Shown in pieces: positions 23,401-36,530 of a stretch of 64,000 nt of DNA; position 1 is the stretch's first letter; each line of letters begins with the position of its first letter. This DNA comes from Sinotaia quadrata. Taxonomy: Eukaryota > Mollusca > Gastropoda > Architaenioglossa > Viviparidae. The notes below the pieces were generated by a model. The model worked only from the letters and a program-made list of their open reading frames with translations, was not told the DNA's origin and did no database searches. The translations under genes and the position numbers were made by a program. The stretch lies in assembly GCA_028829895.1 (NCBI GenBank), contig CM054179.1:100525875-100589874 (forward strand), written 5' to 3'.

Positions 23401-24466
23401 AAGGTATGTTTTAAGATCTGTATGAGTGTAGTGCAATATCTATAAACTATTTTTTTTTTAATTCTAAACTTTGACATAATCTTTTTTTAAATTGCAATGT
23501 GAGCTCTTTCGTTACAGGCAGGAAATGGAGGGGTAAAAAACCAGAGAGGGGAAATGAAATAGTTTTAAAAAAAGAAATAAAGAGAAATGTAGACAATTTA
23601 AAGGTATGTCATAATCAGTGATTTAAAGTCACAGGCAACCGAACAAAATCATTTAAATTATTTATAAACCGAAATACATAGTCTTTATCACAGTGATATT
23701 TAAATATCTGGACAAAGTAGACAAGAAGTACAGATATGGAGTCTGAATCACAGTGATATTTAAATATCTGGACAAAGTAGACAAGAAGCACAGATATGGA
23801 GTCTGAATCACAGTGATATTTAAATATCTGGACAAAGTAGACAAGAAGCACAGATATGGAGTCTGAATCACAGTGATATTTAAATATCTGGACAAAGTAG
23901 ACAAGAAGCACAGATATGGAGTCTGAATCACAGTGATATTTAAATATCTGGACAAAGTAGACAAAAAGCACAAACATGGAGTCTGTAGCACAGTGATATG
24001 TAAATTTTCTTGACAGAGTAGACAACAAATGGATGAATGACATCATCAGATGACGTCAGGAAATATTTGCCGAGGAAAAGAAAGACAAAATTCAGTAGTG
24101 AGCAAAAACAGTATTAACTCACCGTCTTTCGCTTGTGACGTCAATTTTCTCGTCAGGCTGATGAGTCGCTTGCATTCTAGCCCAATATTTAACTGCGGTT
24201 GTGTCGTCTGCTGTATAAAGGAAATAAGTATAGATTAATAAATAGTATTGTACACGGATTTAAGTTTGATAGTTTGTTGACAAAACTCTCGCTAATAAAT
24301 GCTACAATCTAAGTTCAATCATCTCCATTTTAATTATCTGAAAGAAGAAATCTTGTACACAGCATGCACTCTTTCTTTGGATTTTACTCACTGTTTCAGA
24401 CAAAGCAGACGAGAAAGTCAAAAGGGCCATAACCGTGATAAACGCTGTGACAGGTGACGTGACCAT
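17407..24466 (-). CDS. Gene B: secreted helical/beta-domain protein, short form (251 aa)
   Basis: Coding exons on the minus strand, 5' to 3': 24466-24392, 24207-24123, 22465-22382, 20923-20837, 20662-20588, 19915-19826 and 17666-17407. They join to 756 bp with phases 0,1,1,1,1,1, as in gene A. Exon 1 encodes a signal peptide (MVTSPVTAF ... ALSET). The helical exons match A closely, for example QLLGQIPDQ, SECQTQAVIKMAAAG and SHEILGLLLAE. Exon 6 carries the GTNAS sequon. The last exon is short: D-E-V-V ... WKSFQGKYTFYPRP ... GGWSANVGVTVKF. Compared with A it lacks about 70 residues from the middle of the beta domain, keeping only the first and last strands. Cysteines are at residues 37, 85 and 123. 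The acceptor (catgtttcag) lies 18 nt before the ATG. Gene C is its closest relative. Function unknown; secretion is well supported. Confidence 0.86.
18881..19100 (-). other. Conserved block in intron 6 of gene B
   Basis: Contains 'tttgggacagaagctatg', 'ggatctggacagagacaacg', 'ggggattactct' and 'accattattgtcctcggtgc', then a GT tract. The same order of words occurs in intron 6 of C (33295-33510) and, from the second word on, of D (43160-43290). It may be an intronic regulatory element or simply slowly diverging intron. Confidence 0.55.
19145..19365. repeat. 16-bp minisatellite in intron 6 of gene B
   Basis: About 13 tandem units of 'ccttatgacactgaca' with a higher-order pattern. Gene C has a single copy at the matching place (33546-33566, 'gacatcttatgacactga'), so the array is private to B. 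Confidence 0.9.
21665..21805. repeat. 48-bp tandem repeat in intron 3 of gene B
   Basis: Three copies carry 'agttcaattccagcatagag' and 'cggtgtagctgacatg'. The repeated peptide in the open minus-strand frame is an artefact of the 48-bp unit. Confidence 0.9.
23090..23350. repeat. GA/CA-rich tandem repeat in intron 2 of gene B
   Basis: Higher-order repeat of 'actcgcaatcatacagagag' and 'aactcgcagtcattcacaaa' variants. The plus-strand frame rich in HTERN/SQRN words is not a gene. Confidence 0.85.
23675..24015. repeat. 60-bp minisatellite in intron 2 of gene B
   Basis: Five nearly perfect 60-bp units (atctggacaaagtagacaag ... gagtctgaatcacagtgata) plus degraded ends. Because 60 is divisible by three, two minus-strand frames stay open as 20-residue repeats. 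The corresponding part of gene C (37018-37030) has a single 'acaaagcagacaaca' motif. Confidence 0.95.
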
Positions 24467-25413
24467 TTTCAGGACTTGCTTTGTCTGAAACATGCAAAAG
24501 CAGTTGTTTAGCATTTATCATTCCTTGCTGCATAATTTATATGAGGTGCATTATATCTTTAAAAATATAAATTGTAAGTATAAATATGTATTAATGAAAA
24601 ATAAAAACATATTTTCTTTAGCGTTTACATGACGAAAGAATAGACACTCAACAACAACAACAACAACAAAAATAGTCAGACTTTTTTACAATTAAATACC
24701 CTAAACACATATCATATTCTTATACCTATGCAAGCGAGCGCGCACGTACACACGTACTCACACATGCATACGCACAATACGCTGACGACAAAATGTATTC
24801 TATATTAAACATAACTGTACTTACTTTGATATACAATTAGGCAAAATCAGTAACTAAGGATACTTTAAAAAATAATTATTTTGCTAATTAAACAATGAAA
24901 TTATGAGAAAGAGTGGTGAACATTCAATTTTCGTTCGAATAATTTTGTGTGTGCGCGTGTTTGAAAAATCAAACTAAATCAAATGCAATTAATGGAAATA
25001 TTAAATAATCATTTGCATAATAAATTCTTTTAATTTCCTTTGCATACTACACTAAACACTCTCGAATGCACATTACTGACACTGCAAAAAAAAGTGGTGC
25101 TACCAATATTTTTAGTTAATTGCTATTTATTGATTCGTTTTGAAAAGTATAACTCTTAGGTAATAATGAAGACAAAGTTAAATTCGAAACAATTGATTTA
25201 TTTCGTTTTATTAAAAAGTTAATTTTTCCAGATAAATAAAGTATGTTTAATTATAAAGAGGTGTTTATTTTGTGTTCAGCCAAACTACAAAGAGGTAGAG
25301 TCTAAAGATATCTTATCTTTTCAATAGTTTTAATTTCATTATTTTGTTAAATATCAACACAAAATAAGGTAAGGAAAATGAGGAAAACTCAAAAGGTACA
25401 ATTACGAATTTAC

Positions 25414-25558
25414 CTGAAGATGAATTTGATGTCGATGACTGGAGAGACCTGGACTGACTGGCATTTATAAAAACGGTCCAGGAAGTTATCTGCCCGTAGC
25501 CGGATCTTTATCACCTCTGACGAAAGCCGGATGTGTTTCATCGGTAACGAAGCCGGAT
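25414..25558 (-). promoter_or_regulatory. Promoter module and non-coding exon 1 of gene B
   Basis: On the minus strand: three ATCCGGCT sites (plus-strand AGCCGGAT at 25551, 25525 and 25498; spacings 26 and 27 bp), GGGCAGATAACTTCC (25495-25481), and TATAAATG (25469-25462). The leader ends at a GTAAAT donor after 25414. It joins the coding exon across a 0.9-kb intron, with an acceptor just before 24484. Compared with A and C, one 26-bp unit of the array is missing next to the GATA site. The TSS near 25439 is inferred from the TATA box. Confidence 0.7.
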
Positions 25559-25939
25559 TTTTGACTCTGATATATCTCTAATAATGTACGCTGTCTTTTT
25601 ATTACCCATAATAAATGCACTTTTTTGATAAATAAGTTGCTTTGGACGAAATTATTTTAGTAAAGAAAACGTCACTAAATGCGTTATTTATATTTACATA
25701 TTTTTGGTAGTTTTTCTTCTACTTACAATTTATTTAGTTTTTTGTACTAATTGGTATTGTTATGTTTCGAAGACGGGTATTTAATAACTTTAGTGAAATC
25801 TTCAATCTCAGAACTAATCTTTAAAAATGTTGTAGAAATTATATAGAACCTATAGCACTAATAAAAGAAAAAGAAGAAAAATAAAAGTTAAGAAATGTTC
25901 ATATTTGTTGCTCTCTCTTACCACAAACGCATTCACACA

Positions 25940-25946
25940 CGCGCGC

Positions 25947-25994
<48 letters not shown>

Positions 25995-26035
25995 TCACAC
26001 ACACACACATACACACACACACACACACACACATA
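25940..26035. repeat. (GC)n(ACGC)n(AC)n compound microsatellite
   Basis: A GCGC run, about 13 ACGC units, then an AC tract, with more AC-rich sequence to 26150. The alternating purine-pyrimidine composition could adopt Z-DNA. Frames on both strands are low complexity. Confidence 0.95.
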
Positions 26036-26824
26036 AGTGAACATGCGTATAACTGTACTCGCCCACGAGTACAATCACGTTTGCAAAATGCGTGTGTACA
26101 CATTCTTACACAAACACACACACGCACACACAATCACACGAACACATTTTCACGCGCACACTCATGCACATATATGACCGGGTAAACTTCTAAAACATTG
26201 GTTTGCGTGATTCCAGATTTATCTCTCTGAACAACACAAATTTCTCTGTGAGTAACATCGAACACTCGCACTAATTATAACCCCACAGCCATTGGTCACG
26301 ATCTCGGCAACAACTAAGAGTACTTGTGACAAACAAAAAAAAATTAAAAAACAGATTTTTTTTCAACCACATGACAAACCATTTGTCTAAAGACCTGTCA
26401 TCTTCTGCTCTCGTTCCATCACTGTGCAAGTTACAGCGTAAATGGACAAGAACATTCTCGTTTCAATCATTTTTGAAAATTCGGTGGACGTTTAAAGGGG
26501 GGGGGGAGGGGGAGGGGAGAGGATTATTTCGTAGAGCTACGAGTTGACGTGGAACAATTAATTGTTAAGACTCTGCTTTTCTTTTTCTCTGTTGTTTGCA
26601 GTTTTTCTCGGTTATTTTTCGCATTAGTTTTTTTTTTTGTTGTTGTTGCTTTTATGCGTGGATGGGAAGAGGTTTTTGTTTGGTATTCTGTAGGTTGGTC
26701 GGTGGTGTCTTGTTTGGTTATACGTTTGGGTCTTCTTGATTTTTCAAGTTATATTGGTTTTTGCTGTATGTTGATAGTGCTGTTGCTGTTCTTTGTTGTT
26801 GTTTTCGCTGCTGTTGTTAATAGT

Positions 26825-27672
26825 GCTCTTCATGTTGATTTAGCTGTTCTTGTTGATTTAGCTGTTGTTGTTGATAGTGGTGTTCTTGTTGATTTAGCTG
26901 TTGTTGTTGATAGTGGTGTTCTTGTTGATTTAGCTGTTGTTGTTGATAGTGTTTTACTTGTTGATTTAGCTGTTGTTGTTGATAGTGGTGTTCTTGTTGA
27001 TTTAGCTGTTGTTGTTGATAGTGGTGTTCTTGTTGATTTAGCTGTTGTTGTTGATAGTGGTGTTCTTGTTGATTTAGCTGTTGTTGTTGATAGTGCTGTT
27101 CTTGTTGATTTAGCTGTTGTTGTTGATAGTGTTTTACTTGTTGATTTAGCTGTTGTTGTTGATAGTGGTGTTCTTGTTGATTTAGCTGTTGTTGTTGATA
27201 GTGTTTTACTTGTTGATTTAGCTGTTGTTGTTGATAGTGTTTTACTTGTTGATTTAGCTGTTGTTGTTGATAGTGTTTTACTTGTTGATTTAGCTGTTGT
27301 TGTTGATTTAGCTGTTGTTGTTGATAGTGGTGTTCTTGTTGATTTAGCTGTTGTTGTTGATAGTGGTGTTCTTGTTGATTTAGCTGTTGTTGTTGATAGT
27401 GGTGTTCTTGTTGATTTAGCTGTTGTTGTTGATAGTGGTGTTCTTGTTGATTTAGCTGTTGTTGTTGATAGTGGTGTTCTTGTTGATTTAGCTGTTGTTG
27501 TTGATAGTGGTGTTCTTGTTGATTTAGCTGTTGTTGTTGATAGTGCTGTTCTTGTTGATTTAGCTGTTGTTGTTGATAGTGCTGTTCTTGTTGATTTAGC
27601 TGTTGTTGTTGATAGTGGTGTTCTTGTTGATTTAGCTGTTGTTGTTGATAGTGCTGTTCTTGTTAATTTTAG
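26825..27672. repeat. 36-bp minisatellite, about 23 units
   Basis: Units of 36 bp contain 'gttgatttagctgttgttgt' and 'tgatagtggtgttctt'. There are variant positions (GGTGTT / GCTGTT / GTTTTA) and one shortened unit near 27300. Since 36 is divisible by three and the unit has no stop in several frames, long open frames appear on both strands: VDSGVLVDLAVV repeats on plus (26549-27730) and TPLSTTTAKSTR repeats on minus (27711-26830). Neither has splice sites, homology or codon signal, so I treat this as satellite DNA. Confidence 0.92.
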
Positions 27673-28084
27673 CTTTGGTATTGATAGTTTATTTATTATT
27701 TTCACATACATTTCGTCTCTGGATTTCTAAATCTAATCTCCCCAAAATCACAAATTTACAGACTCTTGACTGTAAACTTAAACTGGTGTGGCTGTTGAAA
27801 ACTTGTAGGTAACCCGGACGGCAGCGGTCCCCATCCTTCCACTTTCGCGAGTCACGGCGAGTTTGCTTCTCCCAGTAAACCTTCACCTCCTAGGCTCAAA
27901 CTGTCTAACAAGAAAAAACTTAGAAACTTTGAACTCTTGACCCTTCTAGCCTACATCCTTCTAACCTGACAACTTGTAAACCCTGTAAATGATCATTTAC
28001 AGCATTTAAGTGTAGTTTTCAATACCAATAACAATTGAAGATTCAAGATTTGGTGTTTTACAATTTCCACTACGCAACATCTGA

Positions 28085-28230
28085 AAGAGAATAGTTTATT
28101 AAATACAGTTTCTATAAATACAATATCAGAGAATAGCTTATTAAATACAGTTTCTATAAATAGCTTATTAAATACAGTTTCTATAAATAGCTTATTAAAT
28201 ACAGTTTCTATAAATACAATATCATTTATA
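28085..28230. repeat. Short tandem repeat, 26-50 bp unit
   Basis: Four copies of 'cttattaaatacagtttcta' plus 'taaata', two of them with a 'caatatca' extension. Confidence 0.85.
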
Positions 28231-28359
28231 CTCTAGTAAGCACGTTGCATTAACTTATTCCCAACCTTTTCTTTCTTCAGTCGTACTTTGATTACACTAC
28301 AACTGACCTGTTACGTCGTTATTCGTCCTCTCCATCAAGATTGTCTATCTGCCGCGTGA

Positions 28360-28575
28360 AGGAGTAAATTTGCCTATCTCTATTTCTATACTTAATTGTT
28401 ATATAAACTGTTAAATTATGAACAACACTGTGGAGGAGTAAATTTGCCTATCTCTATTTCTATACTTAATTGTTATATAAACTGTTAAATTATGAACAAC
28501 ACTGTGGAAGAGTAAATTTGCCTATCTCTATTTCTATACTTAATTGTTATATACATTGTTATATACATTGTTAAA
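28360..28575. repeat. 74-bp tandem repeat, three copies
   Basis: Three units of 'ggaggagtaaatttgcctat' ... 'aaattatgaacaacactgtg', the last one truncated. No gene. Confidence 0.9.
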
Positions 28576-29419
28576 TTTTCACAAAGTCGCCGGGCCTTGG
28601 CACTCCTTATGATGGTAGTTTTGCGTCAGAGTTGCAGTAAACAACTTGAGTTGAGAATATGCTAAAATAATTGCTAACGCAATCCAAACCAGTTCGAAAT
28701 GGATGAGTAGTTTTTATTACTAATAGTCTCAAACTTGTTCATATCAATTTCATCCAATGGGGATGGACCGGACGTTCCTTTGTTGAAGACGTACTCTATT
28801 CTAATCACTTTGAATCTGAACACGACTCAAGTCCAGTCATAAAGGCGATCGTTAGCTCATGAGCAGAACAAGCCTTTTTGCTTCGTTCTACAGTTACTAC
28901 TGTACTCTACTTCAAATCGTTGATGTATACTTCCGGCATTGTTGTCAACTTATCAGTAAAACATGCTGCTGTAAGTTGATTCCTGTCAATTCATTTGAGT
29001 GACAACACGGAAGAAATTGTGGCGTTAGTTTGGTCTCGACAATTCCGAGACTTCACGAAGATTATTTTGAATGTTCCTCATGGTGTTTTGAGTAAACGCA
29101 CATGGAAATTCAAGAACAATACTCGTGCTTGATAGTACATGTAAAATTCAGGTGAATTCTCTGTGGAGCACTAGGAGAACATGTTAAAGATTCTGGAACA
29201 GTTGTGTAATGTGCCTCTAGAAGGCACACTTGGAACCTCGCCTAAAAATGAAAAGCAGTGACTTTGTTGCAAACCACATGATTGTAAAACCTGTACTGGC
29301 AACAACCGACATCATTTAAAAGGTTATATGCTTTGACTTTAATTATTTCTCTAAACTCTACTCTCATTTCCGTGATGATAACCATGAAACTGAACAATTG
29401 TCCAGCATTAATTGAACAC

Positions 29420-31606
29420 TGTTGTGAAGTGATGTAAATGTCAATGCTCTTTGATTATATTCATATGTTTTATATTTGGTTGTTAATTTAAACATTTATT
29501 GTTAACTTTATTGACCATTTTACACATATTGATAACCATATTTTGGAAAGACAGTGGATGGATGAGGGGCTCGCTAAATATAGATTAAAGACGGATTTGT
29601 CTTCTCTTTTAATAAGATTTCCACCTATGGAAATACTGTGTGACGGTAAATGTTTGTCTTTAACGTTGTGGAAGAGAGAATATGTTTACAGTGCCCGCAT
29701 ATCCGTCAAGTGAGAGAGATGAATAGTGTCTTCTGGATAATTATTAATAGCATAAATTAAGATACTTATCACTTGTAATTAGTTATAGATGATTAATTAT
29801 TATTAATAATAATAACCATTAACTAGTGGCGTTAGCATCACACTGCGTCAAGTATGATCCTAAAAGTGACCAAGACGAGTTCGTGATCCGCAAAGACACT
29901 TCTGTGTTGACCTTCTTACACATATTGATAACCATAAAGACAGTGGGTGGATGGGGGGGGGGCTCGTTAATTGTAAGCATTACGCTGTTGACTAAAGTTC
30001 CTAACGCTTACGCCGAGCAGTTCCTGATAGCGCATTTGTTTTTATCATGTAGCTTTCTTCCCCTGCAAGCATTCTTATCTTTTAGATTTTATCCCTGAAT
30101 CGTTTTGTAGTCTTTTAGATTTTATTCATGCAAATGTGTTATGTTGTTTAGCTTTGTTCTCCCGAGCACGATTTTCTTTTAGGTGTGTTATATTGTTTAG
30201 CTTTGTTCTCCTGAGCACGATTTTCTTTTAGGTATGGTGTCTTTCAGCGTATTCTTTTTTTCTTTTTCATTTTTTGTCTTTCAATAATTGCACTAATGGT
30301 CTCTATTTTTCTGTCACAATGAAACAAAGTTGAATCATTCCACTCTGAGAGAGAAAAAACCGCCTTCTTGAGGCAGGTAGCATCTTGGTCCAAATACAAT
30401 GAATTATGCCATATGCGTAACAAGAAAATGCATAGCCAGCAAATCTCTGTTAAACAGGTAAGCTTGTTATACAGTAATTCGTGCAGTGTGATTCGATAAC
30501 TTCATTCCCATAGATCGATAGATATCCAGCCAAAGTAAAATTTCATACTTAACTCTAGTGGAGGGGGGGGGGTATTCTTTATGATGTGGGTATTTTTCCC
30601 CAGCTGTTTAATTTTATTTTTATTTTCTTTGGTAGCATTGTTTGTTTCGATATTGTGTATAAGTCTATGAGTGTGAGGCTGTGTGTTATGTGTCGATGAG
30701 TGCGAGGCTGTGTGTGTATGTGTCTATGAGTGTGAGGCTGTGTGTGTATGTGTCTATGAGTGTGAGGCTGTGTGTGTATGTGTCTATGAGTGTGAGGCTG
30801 TGTGTGTATGTGTCTATGAGTGTGAGGCTGTGTGTGTATGTGTCTATGAGTGTGAGGCTGTGTGTGTATGTGTCTATGAGTGTGAGGCTATGTGTGTGTG
30901 CGTGGGTGCATTGTTATGGTCGTCGATTATAGGGTACCCGGCTCGTTTGCAAGTCAATTTTATCTCATATTTATTATTATACTGTATAAATACTTTTGGA
31001 ATAATTAGTTGATTTAATGGGGAATGGTTGTCTAAAATTTTATAAGAGAGGTTCTTATTGAATATAAATATATTAGAGTTGTACGTCACATTGAGATAAA
31101 ATTTAACTATTGCTCTCTGGGTAAAAAAAAGAATGCTTGTAGAAGTAAACAGCTTGATGAAATGAAACGAACAATAAATACTCTGAAAATATATTGCTGT
31201 GACAGGCATGACGCAATAGCAATACATTTTTATTGTTGGCTATTGTAGCAATTCCAGATCTTTCCTAATTTCCTGCGTCACAATATTGCCGGACATAACA
31301 GTTGGTTAGTGTTACGTGTGTTGTTTTTTTACGACCCTATTATAGTATTAATTATTTGTTAAAAGGTGAAAATTAATGAGCTGCACACATTGTCCATTGT
31401 AAATGTAGATAATATCTATATGACAAATTCTCAACAATGTAGTGAATACAAGTGTTATATTTATTTATTTAATTTTTAATATGTTACACGTTTATCACAG
31501 CTTTACATCATCAAATAAATAGAGCGTTAGCTATGCATAAAAAACAAAATATCAAACAAAACCTCGACATTTTCCACACACACACACACTTAGTGTATTT
31601 TGAGTT
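29420..31606. other. 3' flank of gene C, duplicate of the gene B flank
   Basis: It matches 16025-17000 in blocks (see gene B flank). It also holds an internal duplicate: 'cacatattgataaccata' occurs at 29524 and 29918. The stretch 29826-29910 is an open frame with ordinary-looking codons, but I found no homology or splice context for it. The relic exon seen downstream of B is absent here. Confidence 0.55.
30660..30905. repeat. 30-bp minisatellite downstream of gene C
   Basis: About eight exact units of 'tgtctatgagtgtgaggctg' + 'tgtgtgtatg'. The two plus-strand frames with 10-residue repeats are artefacts of the unit length. Confidence 0.95.
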
Positions 31607-33711
31607 CTAAAATCTGATGGTGAGTCCAACATTTGCACTCCACCCACCACTTGAACTCCACCCTACGCCGGCATTGAATGAAGTTTGACGTTTGGTGCGG
31701 ATGGGTCTGGGATAAAAAGTGTATTTGCCTTGAAAGCTCTTCCATTTTACACCTGCTGCACCATCTATGCTAAATCTATCTCCAACTGGCCCGTCTCTCT
31801 TTTCCTCGCGTCCACTCTGATCGCCATATTGTTTCTGCAGGGCTGCTATTTCCATTACTACCTCATCTAAAAGAAAAAATATTTACAGTCTTGTATTCAA
31901 AATAGAAACACAAACAAATTAATATGTAAATATTGATCTGAAATAAAGGTACATTCTCAAATTTGTGCACAAAAATATGTTCTGTTTTTGTTTATGTCTA
32001 CATTAAATAATATTGCACTCAACAACTGTGGCAAATTTTGCGACAAGGCACATGACACACAAAATAGGAAATAATACTGACATAAGAAGTAAAATGCAAA
32101 AGAATCTCTGAAAAACATGCGATAAGAAACTAAATAAACATGGGAGACTTTTAAATTTTTATTTAAAAATTTAAAAAGTGTAACAAAGAACTCGAGAACA
32201 ATCAAAATTACGTTGTTTGACAGAGATAGTGAGAAAATGGGCGGTGACGACTCAGAGAGAGAGAAAAGAATTTAAGAGAGAGAAAGAACGAAGTAAAGAA
32301 TGAAGACAATAAGAAATAAGAAGTGATGGGAAAAAGAAAAACTTATAGATGGAATGACGTAGGTTAGTAGGATGGATTAAGAAAAGGGAATGAAGCAAGG
32401 AAGGAAGGGAGGAAGGAAGAAGGAAAACATTATCTATGATTGCAAAAAGAATGACTGATAGAAAAAAGATTGTCTATTTTAAATCTCACAACACATGACT
32501 TCGAGATACAAACGAAACATATTTAAAAATAACTATCATTAAATTATTATATTTCTTAAACTGATTTACAATGTTCGTTTATAGTTATATCGCACAAAGT
32601 AGTACTCAAAGGAAAGATAATAATAGACTAAGATGAGGATACAGCGAAACTCTATGATTAGTTGGATGGATGATGCATGGATAGGTCAGCGGATGTTTTG
32701 TACATAAGTGAATCATGGGTAGGTGGATGGATGAATGGATGGCCTGATGTTTCAAAATACGGATATGTTGGAGGAGAGAATGTTTGCCACCCTGGAATGA
32801 ATATTCGGGGTCTGTTTGCCTCGTGTTGCGTACGCACACTGTCACTAGCCACTTAACTTTTATTCACTTTTTGTAATTGGGTTTCATGTCCACGTCCTAC
32901 TTTCACCAATTTCGCAGACATCAAGGAAAAGATGTATAATCTGAATGGAATAAATGTAGTCACTTGGATAACGAAAGCAAATATTTGGGTGATATGAAGA
33001 GGCTGATATTCTGGCACTGGTCAGAAGTATCATCTTAATTTTCAACTGCCATTTACAGTGTGCTTTACCTGAAGCATATGGGACTCCATTTATTTTTCTA
33101 TTCTACGGTTTAGATAGAGTCTAGTCACTAAGTCCCCTACATGATCTAAGGATCGGTTAAAAACCATCTGTAAAATACCGTGTGGCTATTTTTGTTATTG
33201 CTCACCCTAGTGCCCTTCATAAACAGGCCATTTTAAAAGACGTGTAGTATGTCCAATCTCTGTTTTACCACCACACCCACTTCAGTGTCACCAGTTTGGG
33301 ACAGAAGCTATGCCAAACATCGCGAGTCGCGTATTATCTGATTTGGATTTGGGGGATCTGAGCAAAGAACAGCCATGTTATTCCCATGTTTTACGTCCGA
33401 GATGGGGAGATTATTCTGAGAATGGGGAAGTATAATTATTTTGCTCGGTGCAAGTGCGCGCACAGTATTTGTGTGTGTGTATGTGTGTGTGTGTGTGTGT
33501 GTGTTTGTGTATTTTGTAATTATTTTTATTCATATCAGTCTCATGAATGACATCTTATGACACTGAAAATTCCTTAGTTCCAATCACTATAGCTGTCAGG
33601 AGAAGCTACAAATCACGTGACAACGCCACAGCGGTGGTAGTGATGCTGTAGTAGTAATAGAATGATTAAATCTATCTATTGAATCTACACACACACACAT
33701 ACACACACACA

Positions 33712-33782
<71 letters not shown>

Positions 33783-36452
33783 GACGACAATGCCAACTAA
33801 TGCTAGTAACGTAGGGGTAGTGTTGATTAAGGTTGTAGTAGTAATAATAGTACAAGTATAACAAAATTATTGATAGCAGTAGTAGGGATACTTAGCAGTA
33901 TGGTAGAAGTATTAGTTTAAGAAGTAGCAGTGATAGAAGTAGTTGAAGTAGAAGCAATAAAAAATTTGCTGCAGTTGAAGTAGTAATCAAATTTCCAGAT
34001 GTTAAAATGTTTTGTAAGATATTTTATAAGCAGGGCGGGGGTGGGGGTGGGGGCACCTACTCACCAGAATTCTGAATGATGAGTACAGAAGTGTTTGTGC
34101 CAAAGACCAGAGCGGCGAGGTAAGGGGCTACGTCACGTGACAGCGTAAGTTCATCTATGTCAGCAAAAAGATACAAAATCCATGTTTATTCTGTCTCACA
34201 ATTAAAAATGGCTGCTTAAAGATATGTAATTTCATTAAACTTCGAAACTGACATATAACACACGCACGCACGCACGCACACACACACACACGCACACGCA
34301 CGCACACATATATGCACGCTTATTTTAGACCATTAGCAAAAAAATACTTCTTATATATATATCTAAAGAATAGTTTGTTAATCTAATTGATCTGAGTAGA
34401 TTGTTTTCTATAAATGCAAAATATTAAATAGTCCTGTTACCACCAGACAAAGCATATACCTTATCAAAATGAATACAGCTGATTGCATACACAATACACC
34501 TGAATGCAAAATGAATACATCTAAATGCAAAAGAATACCCCTGAATGCATACACAATACATCTGAATGCAAAAGAATACCCCTGAATGCATACACAATAC
34601 CCCTGAATGCATACACAATGTACCTGAATGCATACACAATACCCCTCCCTGAATGCGTACACAATACACCTGAATGCATACACAATACACCTGAATGCAT
34701 ACACAATACCCCTGAATGCATACACAATACCCCTGAATGCATACACAATACACCTGAATGCGTACACAATACACCTGAATGCGTACACAATACATCTGAA
34801 TGCATAATTTCATTGAAATAAACGTTAATAGAGCAATGATACGAAAGTATAAAGAAGCAATCCTGAAACAGATGACCTAATCAATATTAATTTTAAACTA
34901 TTATTCCTGGATGCTGGTCGCATGAATATTTATACTGGTAAATCGTCAAATAATCCCTCTCTGTCGTCTAGGCCTACAAAGTATTTTGCTGCTCGTAAAA
35001 ATATATATTTCTTTAATGTAGATGCACTGCAATTGCAAACACGTGCCCTTGAGTGTTCTTGCCGCAGATTTATATTTAGGTAAATACTTTTATAAACATG
35101 CACATTTTTCTTTAGGTCGTCTTATATATCAACATATTACAATTCTGTTACGCAGAAAATAAATATTTGACCTCAAAGAATTATTTCCAAAGTCCCATAC
35201 CTTCCAACTGTTGAGCTACGTGCTCCAAGAATGCCAAGCACAGCGCCAACCGTGTGCTGAGGACCGCCATGGGATCTATGAAGAAATAAATCATTCAAAT
35301 TAGATTGGTATGGTATAAGATGAATTCTTAAGTAAAATAATGATTCTCAAATTTAAAATGACGAAACAAAAATATTTTCTATGTATGTAACAGCGAGTTG
35401 TCTAAACAAAAACAGAACTCGCACGCATCTGTACAGTGACGTCACTCACCCTCAGCCAACAAAAGGCCCAGAACCTCGTGACTGCCGACTCCTGCCGCCG
35501 CCATTTTGATCACGGCTTGTGTTTGACACTCAGAAACTTCAACACACGAAAACATATTCAATTAAAAGGTATTTCAAATTATCAGATTAATTACTGTACT
35601 GTCATATCTGTACGGACACATTTTACCTTTATTTTAAAAAACAAACAATTGTTTTGTTTCCTCGAAGTTTTCTTTTATGTAATAAGAAAATATATATTGA
35701 GAGTGTGTACAATAAAGTCATAAATTATTCACATTATGTTATTTGCCTGATCTGTCTGAGAAGCATTTCACACTGTATTTCATTAACTTATGGGATGTTA
35801 TAATCATGATGGATATCAAGAGTAAACTGTGTAACTTTTAAGTAAAAACAGTTAAGTCGTTTTGCTTCGGCATTTTAAAATGTTCTGCTGATTTTTTACT
35901 ATTTAATTATTTCTTGATTTAAATTTTGCTTTTGGGTCAAATTGTGCTAACTAGAACGCTCAGAGATATATGACAAATGATTATCTCAATTTTATTTTCT
36001 TGTATAATGTATATTTATCAGAAATGAATAACATTGCTGCAAACTAAACTTGTAGTCACTGTACGTCACTGTACGGGGATCTTGACGCTAGAGAATATCG
36101 CCATTTAGAGAATCAGTAGATCTGTCATTTTATTAATCATAGATGATTTTTTTGTAATGAGAACAGCTATGTTTATTATCACAGATGCGGTTTCTTCTCT
36201 CAAGAACATAATTCTTCTTGCGATGATATTGCAGTGAGAGAGAGAGAAAGAGAGAGAGAGAGAGTATTGATGAATATCTATCATAATCTTTTGAATCGTC
36301 GTCGTAGTGTAAGGGGCGCTTCCGGCTTCTGCCGCTTTCACGCTGGGTGAGGGGGTTGTAAAGTTTAAAATAAATTATAATTTACGTATGTTATTCCTGG
36401 ACAGAACGAAATTAAGAAAATCACAAGTAATTTATTAATGTAAGTGGAGACA

Positions 36453-36530
<78 letters not shown>

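Larger units (their letters stand above)
25559..29419. other. Spacer between gene B promoter and gene C 3' flank
   Basis: Contains the ACGC/CA tract, a G-rich patch (26497-26520), the 36-bp minisatellite and two further repeats listed separately. The rest (27730-28080, 28580-29400) shows no exon or RNA gene I can recognise. 27800-27900 is GC-richer than its surroundings. Confidence 0.45.

Noticed and set aside
23615..24046. 143-codon minus-strand repetitive ORF
   Set aside because: It is a 60-bp minisatellite within an intron of gene B; 60 is divisible by three, so frames stay open by chance.
26549..27730. 393-codon plus-strand ORF (and 293-codon minus-strand ORF) as protein genes
   Set aside because: The frame is almost wholly a 36-bp stop-free tandem repeat, open on both strands, with no splice signals or similarity.
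29826..30098. 90-codon ORF downstream of gene C
   Set aside because: Only its first 28 codons look protein-like, the rest is duplicated flank and T-rich repeat; no splice or homology support.
34408..34821. Four overlapping 94-129-codon ORFs on both strands
   Set aside because: Products of the 21-bp minisatellite in intron 5 of gene C.
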